64,000 bases of DNA, from the NCBI GenBank assembly GCA_963971535.1, contig CAXASK010002156.1, positions 123,654 through 187,653 of the forward strand, given 5' to 3'. Below, one piece after another: positions 1 to 12,246 of the stretch. The notes beneath the pieces are model-generated. The model had not been told where the DNA came from and ran no database searches. It worked only from the letters and a program-made list of their open reading frames with translations. The position numbers and the translations under genes were made by a program. Source of the stretch: Notolepis coatsorum (taxonomy: Eukaryota; Chordata; Actinopteri; Aulopiformes; Paralepididae). Position 1 is the first letter of the stretch. Every line of letters starts with the position of its first letter.

Positions 1-2
1 TT

Positions 3-2573
3 GATAAAAAGGATGGGGATCAGCGCCCATGCATTGATTATAGGGGATTGAATGACATTTCCATCAAGAACCGATATCCTTTACCCCTCATGGACACGGC
101 CTTTGAGTGCTTACAGGGGGCACAGGTCTTTTCTAAACTTGACTTACGTAATGCATACAACCTGGTCAGGATTAGAGAGGGAGACGAGTGGAAGACTGCA
201 TTTAACACACCCAATGGGCACTATGAGTATTTGGTCATGCCCTTTGGTTTGGCTAATGCTCCGGCAGTCTTCCAAGCCCTGGTTAACGACGTGCTGCGAG
301 ACTTGATTGGGGTGTCGGTGTTTGTCTACTTAGATGATATCCTGATTTTTTCTCGCGATATGGTGCAACACCAAATGCACGTTCGGGAGGTGCTAGACCG
401 TCTCCTCAAGCATCAACTATTCGTTAAGGCTGAGAAGTGTGTGTTTCACACGGACACCGTGTCCTTCCTGGGCTTTGTGTTGACGAAGGGCGATCTGCGC
501 ATGGATCCAGCCAAGGTGAGTGCAGTTTTGGACTGGCCACGGCCTTCGTCGCTCAAGGGGTTACAACGGTTTTTGGGCTTTGCAAATTTTTACAGGCGCT
601 TTATTCGCAATTTTAGCGCCTTAGCCAATCCCTTAACAGCTCTCACTAAGGCCTCTCTCCCTGGCTTTGAATGGTCGCCTAGGGCTGAGTCGGCCTTCTG
701 CGATCTTAAACGTCGTTTTACATCCGCTCCTGTATTGATCCGCCATGACGCGGAGGTTCCGTTCATTGTGGAGGTGGATGCCTCTGACGTCGCGGTGGGG
801 GGGGTGCTCTCTCAGAGATGCTTAAAGGATGGGAAAGTGCACCCGTGTGCTTTTTTTTCTCGCCGTCTGTCACCAGCCGAGCGTAATTACAACGTGGGTA
901 ATCGGGAGTTATTGGCGATCAAATTGGCACTGGAGGAGTGGAGACATTGGTTGGAGGGGGCGGCACATCCTTTCATTATTTGGACTGACCATAAGAACTT
1001 GGCTTACATCCAAGGGGCTAAACGCCTTAACGCTCGCCAGGCCAGGTGGACGTTGTTCTTCACACGATTTCGATATACCATCTCCTATAGACCCGGCTCC
1101 AAGAATATCAAACCTGACGCGTTGTCGCGCCAGTTTGATCTTCCTGGGCGGGAGGAGCAGCCCCATCCCATTATTCCACCGGCCTTGATTTTGGCACCCG
1201 TGTCTTGGGGCATAGAGAAGGTGGTAAGGTCGGCGCTAACGCGGGAGCCCGATCCTGGTGGGGGTCCTCCGGGACGGTCGTATGTTCCCAAGGTGGCGCG
1301 CTCACGCTTGCTACAGTGGGCACATGCGTCATCCCTCACCAGCCACCCAGGGGCAACCAGGACCCTGGAATTTATCCGTAGGAGGTTCTGGTGGCCGACA
1401 GTGGAGGGGGATACGCGTTCCTTTGTGGCGGCCTGTCCGGTGTGCGCACGTAGTAAGACCTCTCGACGGGCACCGGCGGGTCTCCTCCGACCACTTCCTA
1501 TTCCTAAACGACCCTGGTCACACATATCTCTGGACTTTATTTCTGGTCTTCCCCTTTCGGACGGGTTCACCACCATTTTGGTGGTGGTGGATCGGTTCTC
1601 TAAGGCGGCTCACTTTGTCCCTCTCCCCAAGCTTCCTTCGGCCCGGGAGACTGCTGATTTAATTATACAGCATGTCTTTCGGGTCCACGGGCTGCCAGTA
1701 GATATCGTGTCGGACCGGGGTCCTCAGTTCGCCTCCAGGTTCTGGAAGGCGTTTGCCGCCGGCCTCGGCGCCTCTGTCAGTCTGTCGTCTGGGTTCCATC
1801 CACAGTCGAACGGACAGACGGAGAGGGTCAACCAGGATTTGGAGGGGGTCTTGAGGTGTTACGTTGCCGGTAGTCCGGCAACCTGGAGTAGGAGGTTGGC
1901 TTGGGCTGAGTACGCGCATAATACCCTTCTCTCCTCTTCTACCGGTATGTCTCCCTTTCAGTGCCAGTATGGTTTTTAACCTCCTCTGTTTCCCGAGCAG
2001 GAGCAGGAGGCGGAGGTGCCCTCGGCCCAGGCACATGTGGCTCGCTGTCGCAGGACGTGGAAACAGGTTCGGAAGGCGCTACAGAAGGTTTCGGTTAGTA
2101 CCCAACGGCAGGCTAACCGTAAGCGTCGTCCGGCTCCAGTTTACCGTCCAGGGCAGCGGGTTTGGCTTTCCACCCGGGATCTCCCTCTCCGGGTGGAATC
2201 CAAGAAGCTGGCTCCTCGCTTTATAGGACCATTTAAAGTGATTCATCGGGTTAATCCAGTGACTTACAAGTTACGACTTCCGAGCTCTATGAGGGTTCAT
2301 CCGACGTTTCATGTGTCCCTGTTGAAGCCATTCCTCTCATCGCCCTTGGCCCCGCCACTGCCTGTGGTTCCTCCGCCCCGGTTTATTGGCGGTCAACCCA
2401 TTTACACGGTGCGGAGGATACTGGGTTGTAGGCGGAGGGGTAGGGGGTTTCAGTTCTTGGTGGATTGGGAGGGGTACGGGATAGAAGAGCGTTCTTGGGT
2501 GCCTCAAAGGGATATTTTAGATCCCAGCCTGATCGTTGATTTCCGGCGGCTGAATCCCGAGGCTCCTAGGTGA
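3..2573 (+). pseudogene. pol: gypsy Pol polyprotein (RT, RNase H, integrase, chromodomain), one premature stop
   Basis: The frame is open from base 3, upstream of any start codon, so the 5' end is cut by the window. In order it shows: RT with [13 protein letters not shown] and the catalytic YLDD box (about 331-342); an RNase H with VDASD; an integrase zinc finger (H..H..CPVC); the integrase core with D in [10 protein letters not shown] in VSDRGPQF and E in NGQTERVNQ; and a chromodomain near 2400-2560 (VDWEGYG, RSWVP). A single in-frame TAA at 1977-1979 separates the integrase core from its C-terminal part, and the same frame stays open again to 2573. No frameshift is needed, so this is a recently inactivated copy. 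The stop falls after the conserved SPFQ.QYG segment. Confidence 0.92.
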
Positions 2574-2604
2574 ACGTCTGGTGCCGTTCGTCGGGGGAGG
2601 GTAC

Positions 2605-3023
2605 TGTTACGTCCTGGACACCGACCTCGGTCGGTGACCACCCACATTCCTGGCATATGTCACTGGGCTTGTCACCTGTCATTTCCCTGTCAATTAGTGC
2701 TGTCACTTAGGGGTGGTTCCTGATTGGCTGTCACGGGGGTGTGTGTGGAATGTTGGTATTTGGTCTCTATTTAACATACCTCTCTTCTGCTTGTCCATTG
2801 TCAGGTCTTCACTAATTGCGTTCGGGGATAACGCGGACGGTTCTACTGTGGACCTCCAATAAGCTCCCATTTACCTTATCTTACACTTGTGCTTTTAGCA
2901 CTTGTTCTCTCTTAGAATTTACTCTGTGTTCTTACTATTAAAGTCGAACCTGTTCAAGAGTAAACACTCTCTGTCTCTGTGATTGCCTTCAACCATTGGA
3001 ATTCACCTACCTGCATTCTGACA
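2605..3023 (+). repeat. 3' LTR of the gypsy element
   Basis: It starts TGTTAC directly after a purine tract, 32 bases past the end of the pol frame, and ends ...TGACA, giving TGT/ACA inverted termini over 419 bp. A TATA-like CTATTTAACATA lies near 2765 and an ATTAAA polyadenylation signal near 2937. The 5' LTR is outside the window, so LTR identity and age cannot be judged here. Confidence 0.85.
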
Positions 3024-6000
3024 GTCCGGGTTCCTTGATGTAAATCGAACATTTGCCCAGGCTTCTTGCCAATCAAAATCACTTTCCAGGTCTGGTATAT
3101 CCCTCCTCCAGACGGAGTCTAGGTGGAGGGTTTCATACGAGGATGTTAGTAATTGATGATAAAAATCTGAAACAAAACCTCTCGATGTCTCTCTTTCATA
3201 GAAGAATTTGTGGTATCTGTGGTGTTCAATTGGTATCTTTAATGGAACACCGTGAGACTTCAAACATAACAATAACTGTGCGTAAATTGTGGACTCGGTG
3301 AGATTAAATTGTTTGCGTATTTCTTCATAACTACAAAAACCCTGTTTGTTAAAAACATCACCTAATGAGTGTATGCCTTGCTTTTCCCATATAGGGAATC
3401 TTATAGGTCGTTTTCAAATCAAGAGTGCATTGTTATTGAATAAGGGAGTATGATTATGCCATTTATGTGGGTTAGAATATTCTTTTTGTGTTTCACGCCA
3501 TATCCGGATCGCATGAGTAATTATGGGGCCAAATTTCCGTTCGCATTGCTTAATTGATAATTTAGTGTATGCTATGTCCTTCAGTCTATGTGGGGCTACT
3601 ATATTTTCTTCAAATTTTCTCCAGGATACTAATGCTTGGGGATCAAACCATGTTGTCAATGGTCTTAAAGTGTACGCCTTAAAATAGTGGAAAAAATCTG
3701 GAAATGCCATACCACCGTCTGCTTTGTTTCTCTGTGCGGTGGATCTTTTTATACGTGGTGGTTTGTTATTCCAAATAAATTTGTATGTGGAGGAGTGTAA
3801 TTTTTTCCAGTAACCCTCTGGAGGGGGTAACGGTAGCATTGAGCTGAAGAAGTTGATTCTAGGTAGTACGTCCATCTTAACTATTGATATCCGTGCCTGT
3901 ACTGAGTTTTTAAGTTTTGACCACCTATCAAGGTCGTCTTTGATTTTGTTTTGGATTTTTATGTAATTGTGCTTCACCGTTTGTCTTATGGTGGGGAATA
4001 TTTCCACTCCCAAACATCTAAAGTGTTTTACCATAGGTATCTCTTCTGGGAGGGTTATAATTTTTTTTGCAGGGGCGTTAAGTGGAAGGAAAGCCGACTT
4101 CGGCCAATTTATCTTAAATCCCGATAAATCTCCAAAGTCCTCAATCAACTTGAGCAGATGAGGCAATGTGGTGTTGGGGTTTTGCATGAACAGTATTACG
4201 TCGTCCGCATATAAACTAATTTTATGTTGTGTGCCCTTGATTACGATTGGTTCTATGGATTGGGATTGTCTTATATATTGTGCTAAAGGCTCTAATGATA
4301 GATCGAATAGTCCGGGACTAAGAGGGCAACCCTGTCTAGCTGAGCGTGATACCGGAAAGATTCCGGAGGTGATTATACCTGTTGTAATCATGGCCGATGG
4401 GTCTTTGTATACTACTTTAATCATATCAATGATTCACTCTAATACTGCCCATAGATACGACCATTCCAGCCTGTCAAAAGCTTTCATTGCATCCAGGGAC
4501 AGCATCGCCTTAGGTATGGTGTCGTCCTTGTCAGCATCTAGTACGTGCAGTAATCGTCTTATGTTATCAGTGATCAAGCGGCCTCTTATGAAGCCAGTTT
4601 GGTCCGGATGAACTAAAGACGTCATATGCTTTTGTAATCTGATGGCTAATACCTTAGAGTACAGTTTGATATCGGTTCCGAGGAGGCTTAAGGGTCTATA
4701 ACTACCGTACTCGGTGGGGTCTTTGTCTTTTTTAAGGAGGACTGTTATGAGTGCAATATTGTCGTTCTTATGGAAGTTCCCCTCCTTGACTGAGTATAAA
4801 ATCATATTTAGTAATAAGGGTCCAATTATGTCCCAACAAGTGAGGTACATTTCTGGTGGGATACCGTCTCTTCCAGGAGCCTTACCACTTTGCATTTCGG
4901 ATATGGCCTTCTTGAGTTCCTCTAGTGTGATCGGTGTTTCTAACTGTTTAGCGTCATCCTCTGAAAGTTTAGGGAGATTAATTTGATTAAGATATGTGTC
5001 CATTTTGTTTTGAAGGTCGTTTCTGATTTATACAAGTTGGAGTAGAATTCTTTGAATGTCGCGTTTATTTTTTCAGGGTCTGTAACAAGTACTTGTTGTG
5101 CTCTAATGGTAGTTATATCTGCAAATTTTGCATTAACTCTTAATCGCATAGCTAATAGGTGACTTGGTTTAGAACCTTGAGAGTACTGCTGTTGTCTTGT
5201 GCTACGTATTTGTATTTCCGATTGTTGTCTGTATATGGCATTAATCTCTTTTTTTTAGTACATTAACTTGATTTTCCAGTTGAATCGAGTTGTTGTATTG
5301 TAAAGAATTAAATAACGTTGAGTAAAGCGTTTCCAGTTCAGCCAGTTTTGAGCATCGATTCTTGCGCATTTTGGAGGAAAAGCTATCAGTGAAATCCTTG
5401 ATCATTCCCTTTACCGACATCCATAATATTCTGGGGTCCTGCACCGAGTTTGCATTCCTCCATAGGAATACTGTAAGAGCTTCTTTGAGTTGTGTAATGA
5501 ATTCCTTGTTATTAAGCAGCATCGAGTTAAATCGCCATCTTGGGGCTCGGGAAGATAGTATACCAAATGTTCCTTTTAGGAGTAAATAACAGTGATCTGA
5601 TAATGCATTGGGTATCATTTCCACATCATATTTATCAAATTGTCTCGGGGATGCAAAAACATAATCTATTCTGGATAATGTGTTATGTCTCGCAGATTGA
5701 CAAGAGTACTTCCGGGTCATGAGGTTAAGTGATCGCCATAAGTCATTTACACCTGTAATCTTCGACCAATCCTTTAATGCATTAGATGAATTTTTTTGTT
5801 CGTTGGAAAAGGAGGGGTAAGATTTGTCCATCCTTGGATTCCAAATGGCATTAAAATCCGCACCAATTATAAATGAGTAATCGGGAAGGTCTAACATTGC
5901 TTTGGTAAGTGTAGTGAAGAAACCAACTCCGTACAAATTTGGGGCGTATACCGCTACCAACGCTATTTTCCTGTTCTTGTGTACAATCTTAGCTATAGTT

Positions 6001-6278
6001 ATCCGACCATCTGCATCAGACCATACTCCCTTCAATTCAATATTCAACTTCCGTCTAACGACTATGGCTACTCCCCGAGTTCTCGTTCCAAAGGAAGAGT
6101 GACTAATGTTATGATATGTGTTGTCCGCTAACGTATCTATGTCTTTCTCTAAAATATGCGTTTCGCTTAGCAGAGCCACGTCAACCTGGTCTTTTTTCAT
6201 CAGTGTGAGCACGCTTTTGTGTTTGTGTTGATTATTTATTCCCCCAGTGTTCCAGATCATTATATTCAAACTAGCCAT
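3024..6278 (-). pseudogene. L1 ORF2 (endonuclease and reverse transcriptase), broken
   Basis: Endonuclease motifs near the N-terminus: WNTGGINN, LLSETHI (catalytic E), IGADFNA, SRIDYVF and LSDH. The reverse transcriptase shows GKAPGRDGIP, YRPLSLL, QTGFIRGR, ARQGCPLSP and the active site LYADDVILF (minus strand, near 4200). The C-terminal part runs through ESTIYAQLL and ends in WANVRFTSRNP at the gypsy junction. Defects that I can place: one-base frameshifts in A-rich runs near 5252 and 5012 that compensate each other, in-frame TGA codons at 4434-4436 and 3414-3416, and the gypsy insertion. The other pieces share one frame, so decay is modest. Confidence 0.88.
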
Positions 6279-6430
6279 AATCTATACATGTTGTTGTGTA
6301 GTTGTTGGTAATGCTTCTGGAGTGCGAAGCAACAATAGATATACATCCAACTATTGAGGTCCCGTTGAGAGCCGAGCTTAAAAACATACATATATACAAA
6401 TAAAAATCACCTAATCCCCCCTCCCACCGA
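3024..6430 (-). mobile_element. L1-clade LINE, minus strand, cut at its 3' side by the gypsy element
   Basis: It contains ORF2 of an L1/Tx1-group LINE with an apurinic endonuclease followed by reverse transcriptase. The start of ORF2 is at 6278 and about 150 bp of 5' leader follows, ending near 6425-6430 in a G-rich run where the host L2 frame resumes. The L1 therefore appears to be inserted into L2-1. Its 3' end is not here because the gypsy element interrupts it at 3023/3024. No ORF1 is visible between the ORF2 start and the L2 junction, so the copy is 5'-truncated or its ORF1 is lost. Confidence 0.85.
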
Positions 6431-6736
6431 GGCAATCTTCGTGACATGATTAATGTGTGTATTAAAATTCAATTCAGAATCAATAATAACCCCCAGGTTC
6501 TTTACTGCAGTGTTATTTTCTACATTCAGGTTACCCAGTCTACTTTTTATCAGTTCTCTCTGCTCACTAGACCCCACTATGAGAACCTCTGTCTTATCCT
6601 CATTTAGCTTGAGAAAATTCTCACTCATCCAGCCTTTTATGCTGGACAAACAGGTCAACAGCGGGTCTAGAGCACAGGGCTCGTCTGGAGCTACGGAGAG
6701 GTAAAGCTGGGTATCATCAGCATAGAAATGGAAGTT
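6425..6736 (-). pseudogene. L2-1 ORF2 fragment: RT catalytic block
   Basis: The minus-strand frame reads NFHFYADDTQLYLS, the RT active-site box of L2-clade elements, then the WMSENFLKLNEDKTEV segment and LGVIIDSELNFNTHI, stopping in HVTKIA at the L1 junction near 6430. Compared with the intact L2-2 and L2-4 ORF2 in this window, it corresponds to the stretch beginning immediately after the segment at 12,517. The first codon (AAC) is the same Asn that ends the other piece, so it marks the target duplication of element A. Confidence 0.88.
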
Positions 6737-6905
6737 CTGTATCACACTAGCTCACGCTCAGCGTCTCATGCATATATCTCGCTTCAGCATATATACACTG
6801 AATAAATTTCAAAAATGTACCTTTAAATGCCAGCATTCATCTGGCCACACTCCCATCCGCTTACCTATATAAGCAGGGGTGGTGCCACACACTCATCTCC
6901 TTCTC
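6737..6905 (+). repeat. Left terminal inverted repeat of element A
   Basis: It is matched, inverted, by about 12,300-12,475. It contains short hairpins: ACGCTCAGCGT, AATGCCAGCATT and GCTTA...TAAGC. A TATATAAG stretch lies near 6868. The equivalent end of element B has the same layout but different, internally complementary stems. Confidence 0.75.
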
Positions 6906-7545
6906 AAATTTCATCACAAGCAACGTGTTGCTATATGCCCACTTGACGTGGAGAAAAATATTGGCTGGAAAAGCAATGTTTACGAGGAAAGGAAGAACAA
7001 GGAGATACGTTGACATCATATCTTTATTTTCTCTCTCACTATTTTCGAGAAAATACGGCGATATTGTCTTCGTCACTGGAGTGTCTGGAAGATGGTGATC
7101 ATTCTAAAAATCCTCCACCGGTTTTCGTATTGGGAGCACGCCGCTGCATGCCTCTCAACTGCAGTTCCTTGCTGTGTTGGTTGGGGTGAAACCTTTCAGG
7201 ACACAGCTGAACTGTAGGACGCGCCGCTGTTGTGAGAAGCGGTGGGTTTCAGGTTGGGTGAGTACTGTTTGCTTGCGGCTCCACTTGTCTGTTAGTGCTA
7301 TGGGGGCTAACTGACAATGTTTACGAACACCGGCCCCAGTTTAAGGTCTTTTGGTTCAGCCTCTTGGGCAGCAGCGGAAGACCTTGATCTGAAGCCCATT
7401 ATAGTTTGACTAGTGGGCCACGACCATTAACACTGGTGATCCCTGTGTTTTCTGGACGAGTGGATATCTCTCTGTCACCGTGTTAAGGCCCCATCTTTCA
7501 TAGCCAAATGAGAGGATTCCCTCACGAGGAGATATGGGCATAGAT

Positions 7546-8564
7546 CAGGGGTCAGCAACCTTTTTGACATGGAGTGCCTGTTTGAAATATAGTTGTAACT
7601 AGTGTGCCTCAACAATATTCCATGAATCATAATTTCTTTTCTCATAATCAGGTATTTTTAATGATAATCTTTACATTATTACATCATTATTGTTATTGTT
7701 ATTATTAACAATATTATTATGATGGTTGTATCAACCCTAAATCTGAGTTCGGGGGGGGGGGGAATGCAATGCAGACAAACAGCTGCATACAGTGCGACCA
7801 TTTCACTCACATTTGCCCATTCATTTTTGGACACATCACACACCATCTGTGTGTGTACTGTACGTGTGCTGTCATAGCTCCACCTACAGGCCTAATGGAG
7901 AACACCAGGAGAACACCAGGATGTGAATGGAGGGTGAATGTGAGGTATATCGTGTAAATAAGTTTTGATTGATCGCAAGACTACACTGTAAAAAAATAAA
8001 TAATAATAAGTTACCAAAACTTAAAAATATTGAGTTCAGTTACTGTGCATTAATGTTTTCAGTTTTCAATCCATAATAAGTTAACAGAAAAATAATTACA
8101 CAACCACATTATTTCAACCTAATAAAACTATGTTTATTGTCATTGTTTTAAGAACACAAGTTGACTTGGTAATACTCACATTTAGAGTAAAAAAATGGCT
8201 TTTAACATGTGCAATGTTCAATGAAATAGACAAATAAATAATAAAATGTGTTGATTAATCCGACTGGTCACAATGGTGACCGTAATAATGTTTTTGTTAT
8301 AAGGCTCTGCAAATATTACTGAATGATGTAGCAATGTATTTCCAGCTAAATTGAAATAATAAACAAATAAAGGGTCTCAATTGTCTCAATAATATGTGGT
8401 AGTAAAAAGAACCTGTGGGAGGATTTCAACAAGATAAATGCGACAACAGTGCAAAATAGTTCACTATAATATATATAAAAAAAAATGTAATGCTGCCCCC
8501 TGTGCCTATGAAAATGCCCCTGCGTGCCTATGCAGGCACGCGTGCCTAGGGTTGCCTACCCCTG
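7546..8564 (+). mobile_element. hAT-type non-autonomous transposon inside element A
   Basis: Termini are CAGGGGTCAGCAACC on the left and the imperfect inverse ending GGCAACCC...CTACCCCTG on the right. An exact 8-bp target duplication GCATAGAT flanks it at 7538-7545 and 8565-8572. It is 1,019 bp, AT-rich, with no transposase frame. An almost identical copy in the opposite orientation lies at 13,836-14,860. The 8-bp duplication and CAGGGGTC-type terminus are diagnostic of the hAT superfamily. Element B lacks it at the equivalent place. Confidence 0.93.
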
Positions 8565-8639
8565 GCATAGATGTTCTTTAGCGGGTGTTGGTAAAATCAC
8601 CGTTGTAAAACTGTGTTAACATCTTGCTTCTCTTTTCTC

Positions 8640-11600
8640 TTAAAAAGTGAGGAGGGTTTCAGAACGGCGGCCTGTCTGGGTGAGTGTTATATCATTGTGT
8701 ACAAGTTCAGGTGATAGCTGCTTAGCTTACGGTTAGCCAGTCAGCTGTTAGCTGCGGCGTTAGCCTGCTGTGATCACTGCGTGGCCTACCTAGGTTGGGC
8801 CTACTGTTAGCCAGTCAGCTGTTAGCTGCGGCGCTAGCCTGCTGTGATCACTAGGAAACGTTAGCTTGCTGCTATCGGCCAAGGCCCAGCGCGGGGTGGT
8901 TCCGGCTCCTCGCGCGCCGCCGCGAGCTCCCCTCTGGTCGCGTGCGCCGTTCGCTCGGCGTCTCGCGGGCAGGGGCAGTAGCGACCGACGGTTGGAGCGG
9001 CCGTTAGCTTAATGCTACTCTGTTGAACGTGCTTTGATTATAACATGTTTTAAACACTCTTGACTACGACGTCATCTTTGACAGAGGATGTTCGTCGAAC
9101 CTGCCCTGGGCCAGGACGGCAAAGCCTGCGTCAACAAAGGGGACCGTAGCAACGGGTTGGAGCGGCGACGCTGCCCAGATCGAACAACACAGGACGGCTG
9201 TGTTTTCTACGGTGTCTTGAGACTGCACTTCGTTGATCTACGCTCCGGGTAGGCCAGGTCTGACCAGACCTTGTACACTTCTTCTGGCTTTCCCTTCTAA
9301 ATGTTTTGTAAATAACGATGTTTTCCAAAACGAGTGTTACTGCACTACATTTAGGATACGACGCGAGTTGTGTGTGAATTGTCTTGTCACTAGGTATTTA
9401 GCTTCTCCGTGCAAATCGGGTTGTTGTTTCAGATGTGAAAATGATCTGGTTTGTTGTGTTGAGAAACATCATGTGTGTTTATATGTACCGTGTACTCACA
9501 ACTAAGGGGGTTAACTAACCTATAAAGCTATGCTTAGTGACAAATGAGTAAAGAATGTTCTTTTCTCAGCCTGTAATGACAATGAACAGTGTGTTCACAT
9601 ATTAACAGGTTTTCCTGTTTTAACTGGCCGGATTAAGGGTAAAGTAGGAGGATTGTGTTTCCCCCCGGTTCCCTGGGGACTTCTTCATCCTCCTATCAGA
9701 CATGTTGTTGCACTACATTGTGTCTCTGTGTGGTAGGGATGCGATGTAACCCTTAGCTTGATTGCTGAGGTTGTGCTAAAACTGCTGGAGAAACTTTATT
9801 TTCCTAAAAGAAAAGATTGTTTGGTCGCTTTCGTGTGTGCTTAGCAAGGCCTGTGGCCGATACTAATCGAGAATTATGTATTCTCTCATTATGAAAAACA
9901 GCGTTCCTCTGTAGAGTGTTTTTGCCATTTTTTGTAGGTGATGATGGGTTGTGTGTGTCATGTGACCTACAACTGGGTTGGACTGGCCACAGAAGCACAT
10001 GTGTAAGTTTGGTACCGGGGCTCTTGAAGAGCCCTCTCTATTCTGTGTTTTTTTCCTTAGTAAAAATCAGATAGCAGGTTAGCTCATGCGCTGTGTGAAG
10101 CTGTCAGACGCTTCATAGAGCTGACTATGACTGTGTCATATTCTCTTTTTGTCATTACATCGTATCATGGGTGTGGGGTCGTAAAGGCGTGAACTGGTAA
10201 CCTTTCCTTCCCCTTTTTTCTGTTGGTCAGGGGTAAACCCACCTGTCCTTCAAGGTTCCTGTCACGTTGCGGTTCGGCACGTTACAGGGTGAGGGGGGGG
10301 GGGGGGAGTTTCCTGGTCACACGGCCTGGAATATTGGGCGTGTGCACCGCAGAAATTCCCCCGCCATAGAGTACGTCACAGTGCGCGTCTCTGTTGGTAG
10401 GACTTCCGTGTGCTGTTCAGGTCCATGTGATGGATCTGTTTCGGGGGGTGGTCAGGGCTCCTCCTCACCAAGCTCCTATTCGGGCCTTCTGTGAGTTGGG
10501 ACTCCTCCTTCCATGTGAGGGAGCCTCCTTCAGAGTACAGAGCCTCCTCCTCAGATTGTCAAGGTGAGTGGACCCTCTAGAAGGAGTCCTACTCTATTGT
10601 GTATGTATTCGATTCAATTCGATTATTGAGTGTGTATGGGTTCAGTGCCTCCTCCCCGGAGAGCCCTAAATCCAATTTTTTACATGGCTCAAGGTGCAAT
10701 ATATTCTTTTCAATCTGTACAGCTCGCGTGGGAAGTCTCTCTGGGGATTCCCGTCTCCTTCCTATGGGAGGGTGGTGGGATGTAAAAATGTGAACAATTT
10801 TTACCCCCGGCTGTGTAGACTGGGATACATACTGTTGGTGCTTCCTTCTTTTCTACTAAAAAGAGTTGGAGTTAGGAAGTGTCACACCCCTCTTGTCGTT
10901 CCCCATGGCGCCTTGGGGATTCAATGACAGGTCTAAATAGCCTGTTCATTGATGTGGGTGTGTCCCGACGCACGTATAGTGCTAGCTCGGGGTGTTCTGT
11001 AAACAGGCGACTGACTGGCACGCCTTGGTTGCTTGAGGTTAAAACGGCGTTTTTATAAAGCAACTGGGATGGAGGTTTTTCCTCTTCCGACGACCAAATC
11101 CAACAACCTGGTTTTTGTTATCGACGGATTCTCGTTCATGTCTGGGGGATGATGACGGAATGGATCTGAACATATGTTTCGTCGACCCGTAGGCCTGGGT
11201 TAACCCTTTTTTGGAAAACTAAAACACTTGTACTGCGGTATAGCCGGTGTATACCCGCAGGTGTGTTTTGGAGTTTTTTCTTGAGGGGTTATAGGAACAA
11301 CCACCGCATTGAGTAACACCAAGGTGGTTGATTCCCTGGTGTGTTGGAGCAGTGTCAACTCCCGGGTTCACCGTTTGAGGGTGCCCCTGCACGTTCATGA
11401 CGTCTGCCAATCGTGTCAGCCTTCTCTGCCTCAACCCCTCTGGGTGGGTTTTTTTTAAATGGAGGCTTGGTCATGCAACACCGCCAGCTTACGCCCCTTC
11501 CGCCGGGGCGGCTGTGTTCAGCTGTCCCCTCTGGCGCCTGTCTCGTCCGCAGTCTCCAGGCTAGGGTTAACAGCCTGTTGCCTGGTTTTTCCCCGGTGCG

Positions 11601-12200
11601 CTGCCTGCTTCCGTTGGTTAACCTTTTTTGTGTGCTTACGGCCATGCTGACTGCCTGTTCTGCAGGGTCAGTGTGCCAGGCGGTGTACTATTGGGGGGAC
11701 AGGGCCCGCTCGGCTGAGGGGCCTTTGTCCGAATACGCTGGCGATGTGGGGGGCGGGGTCACTAAGTGCCCACCTGGTGGGGTCTTGATGCTGGCATCAT
11801 GGACTTCTCCGGGCCCCCGTTCCAGGGGGTCCAGTCCCTTTGGTGGGTCTGGGTCTTCCTTCGCGCTCCGCTGCTACGGCCCTTGCCACGGGGTTGGGTT
11901 TGCCCTTGACCCCGTGATTCTGGGGGCAGTAACGAGGTTGTTCCCTCCGTTCGTTCCCGGGTGGCATGCGGGTTGTGCGTGTGTGTAGTCGTGGGGTCAA
12001 GCCACGGTCTGTTCACCCTGTGCGTTGAGTTGCTTGAGTGCCTCTTCGCACGGTCGGGTCCGTCGCCCTCCCGTGAAGCCCCCAATAGGGGGGGTGCCCT
12101 CCATTAGGGGGGGTCGGGGGGGCTCGGTCCTCCCTGATCTGATGGTTGTGGGGGGCCTCAGCAGGGTACATTTGTCGAGCTTCTAGCTCCCGCTCAGCTC
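8640..12200 (+). other. Element A interior: non-coding, splice-site-like signals, internal duplications
   Basis: The segment is alignable throughout with the reverse complement of 42.46-46.6 kb. Shared landmarks include exon-donor-like CTGGGTGAGT near 8676 and CCGGGTAGG near 9246, pyrimidine tracts ending in AG (near 10,230), and a G-run at 10,293-10,308 equivalent to the C-run of copy B. An approximately 80-bp duplication with GTTAGCTGCGGCG and GTGATCACT lies at about 8740-8860. Compared with B, copy A lacks about 560 bp near 11,188 and a 5S-like segment near 11,716. Open frames such as 11,413-11,988 are not preserved in B, so I call nothing coding here. A spliced non-coding transcript is possible but unproven. 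Confidence 0.5.
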
Positions 12201-12246
12201 CTATTATGCATGAGACACTGAGCGTGAGCTAGTGTGATACAGAACG

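Larger units (their letters stand above)
1..3023 (+). mobile_element. Ty3/gypsy LTR retrotransposon with chromodomain, 3' part
   Basis: The window opens inside the reverse transcriptase of a Ty3/gypsy element. It then shows RNase H, integrase, a C-terminal chromodomain, a purine-rich tract (about 2593-2601) and a 3' LTR ending at 3023. The chromodomain places it among chromoviruses. It lies inside the minus-strand L1 ORF2 that resumes at 3024: the L1 frame reads up to the SRNP motif and then runs into the LTR. The gag, protease and 5' LTR must lie left of the window. The rest of the L1 3' end should flank that missing 5' LTR, with a short duplication of the bases starting at 3024 (gtcc or gtccg). 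Confidence 0.93.

Noticed and set aside
11413-11988. 191-codon open frame in element A
   Set aside because: No recognisable domain. The same region of element B is split into several frames by indels and a 5S-like insertion, so it is not a conserved protein.
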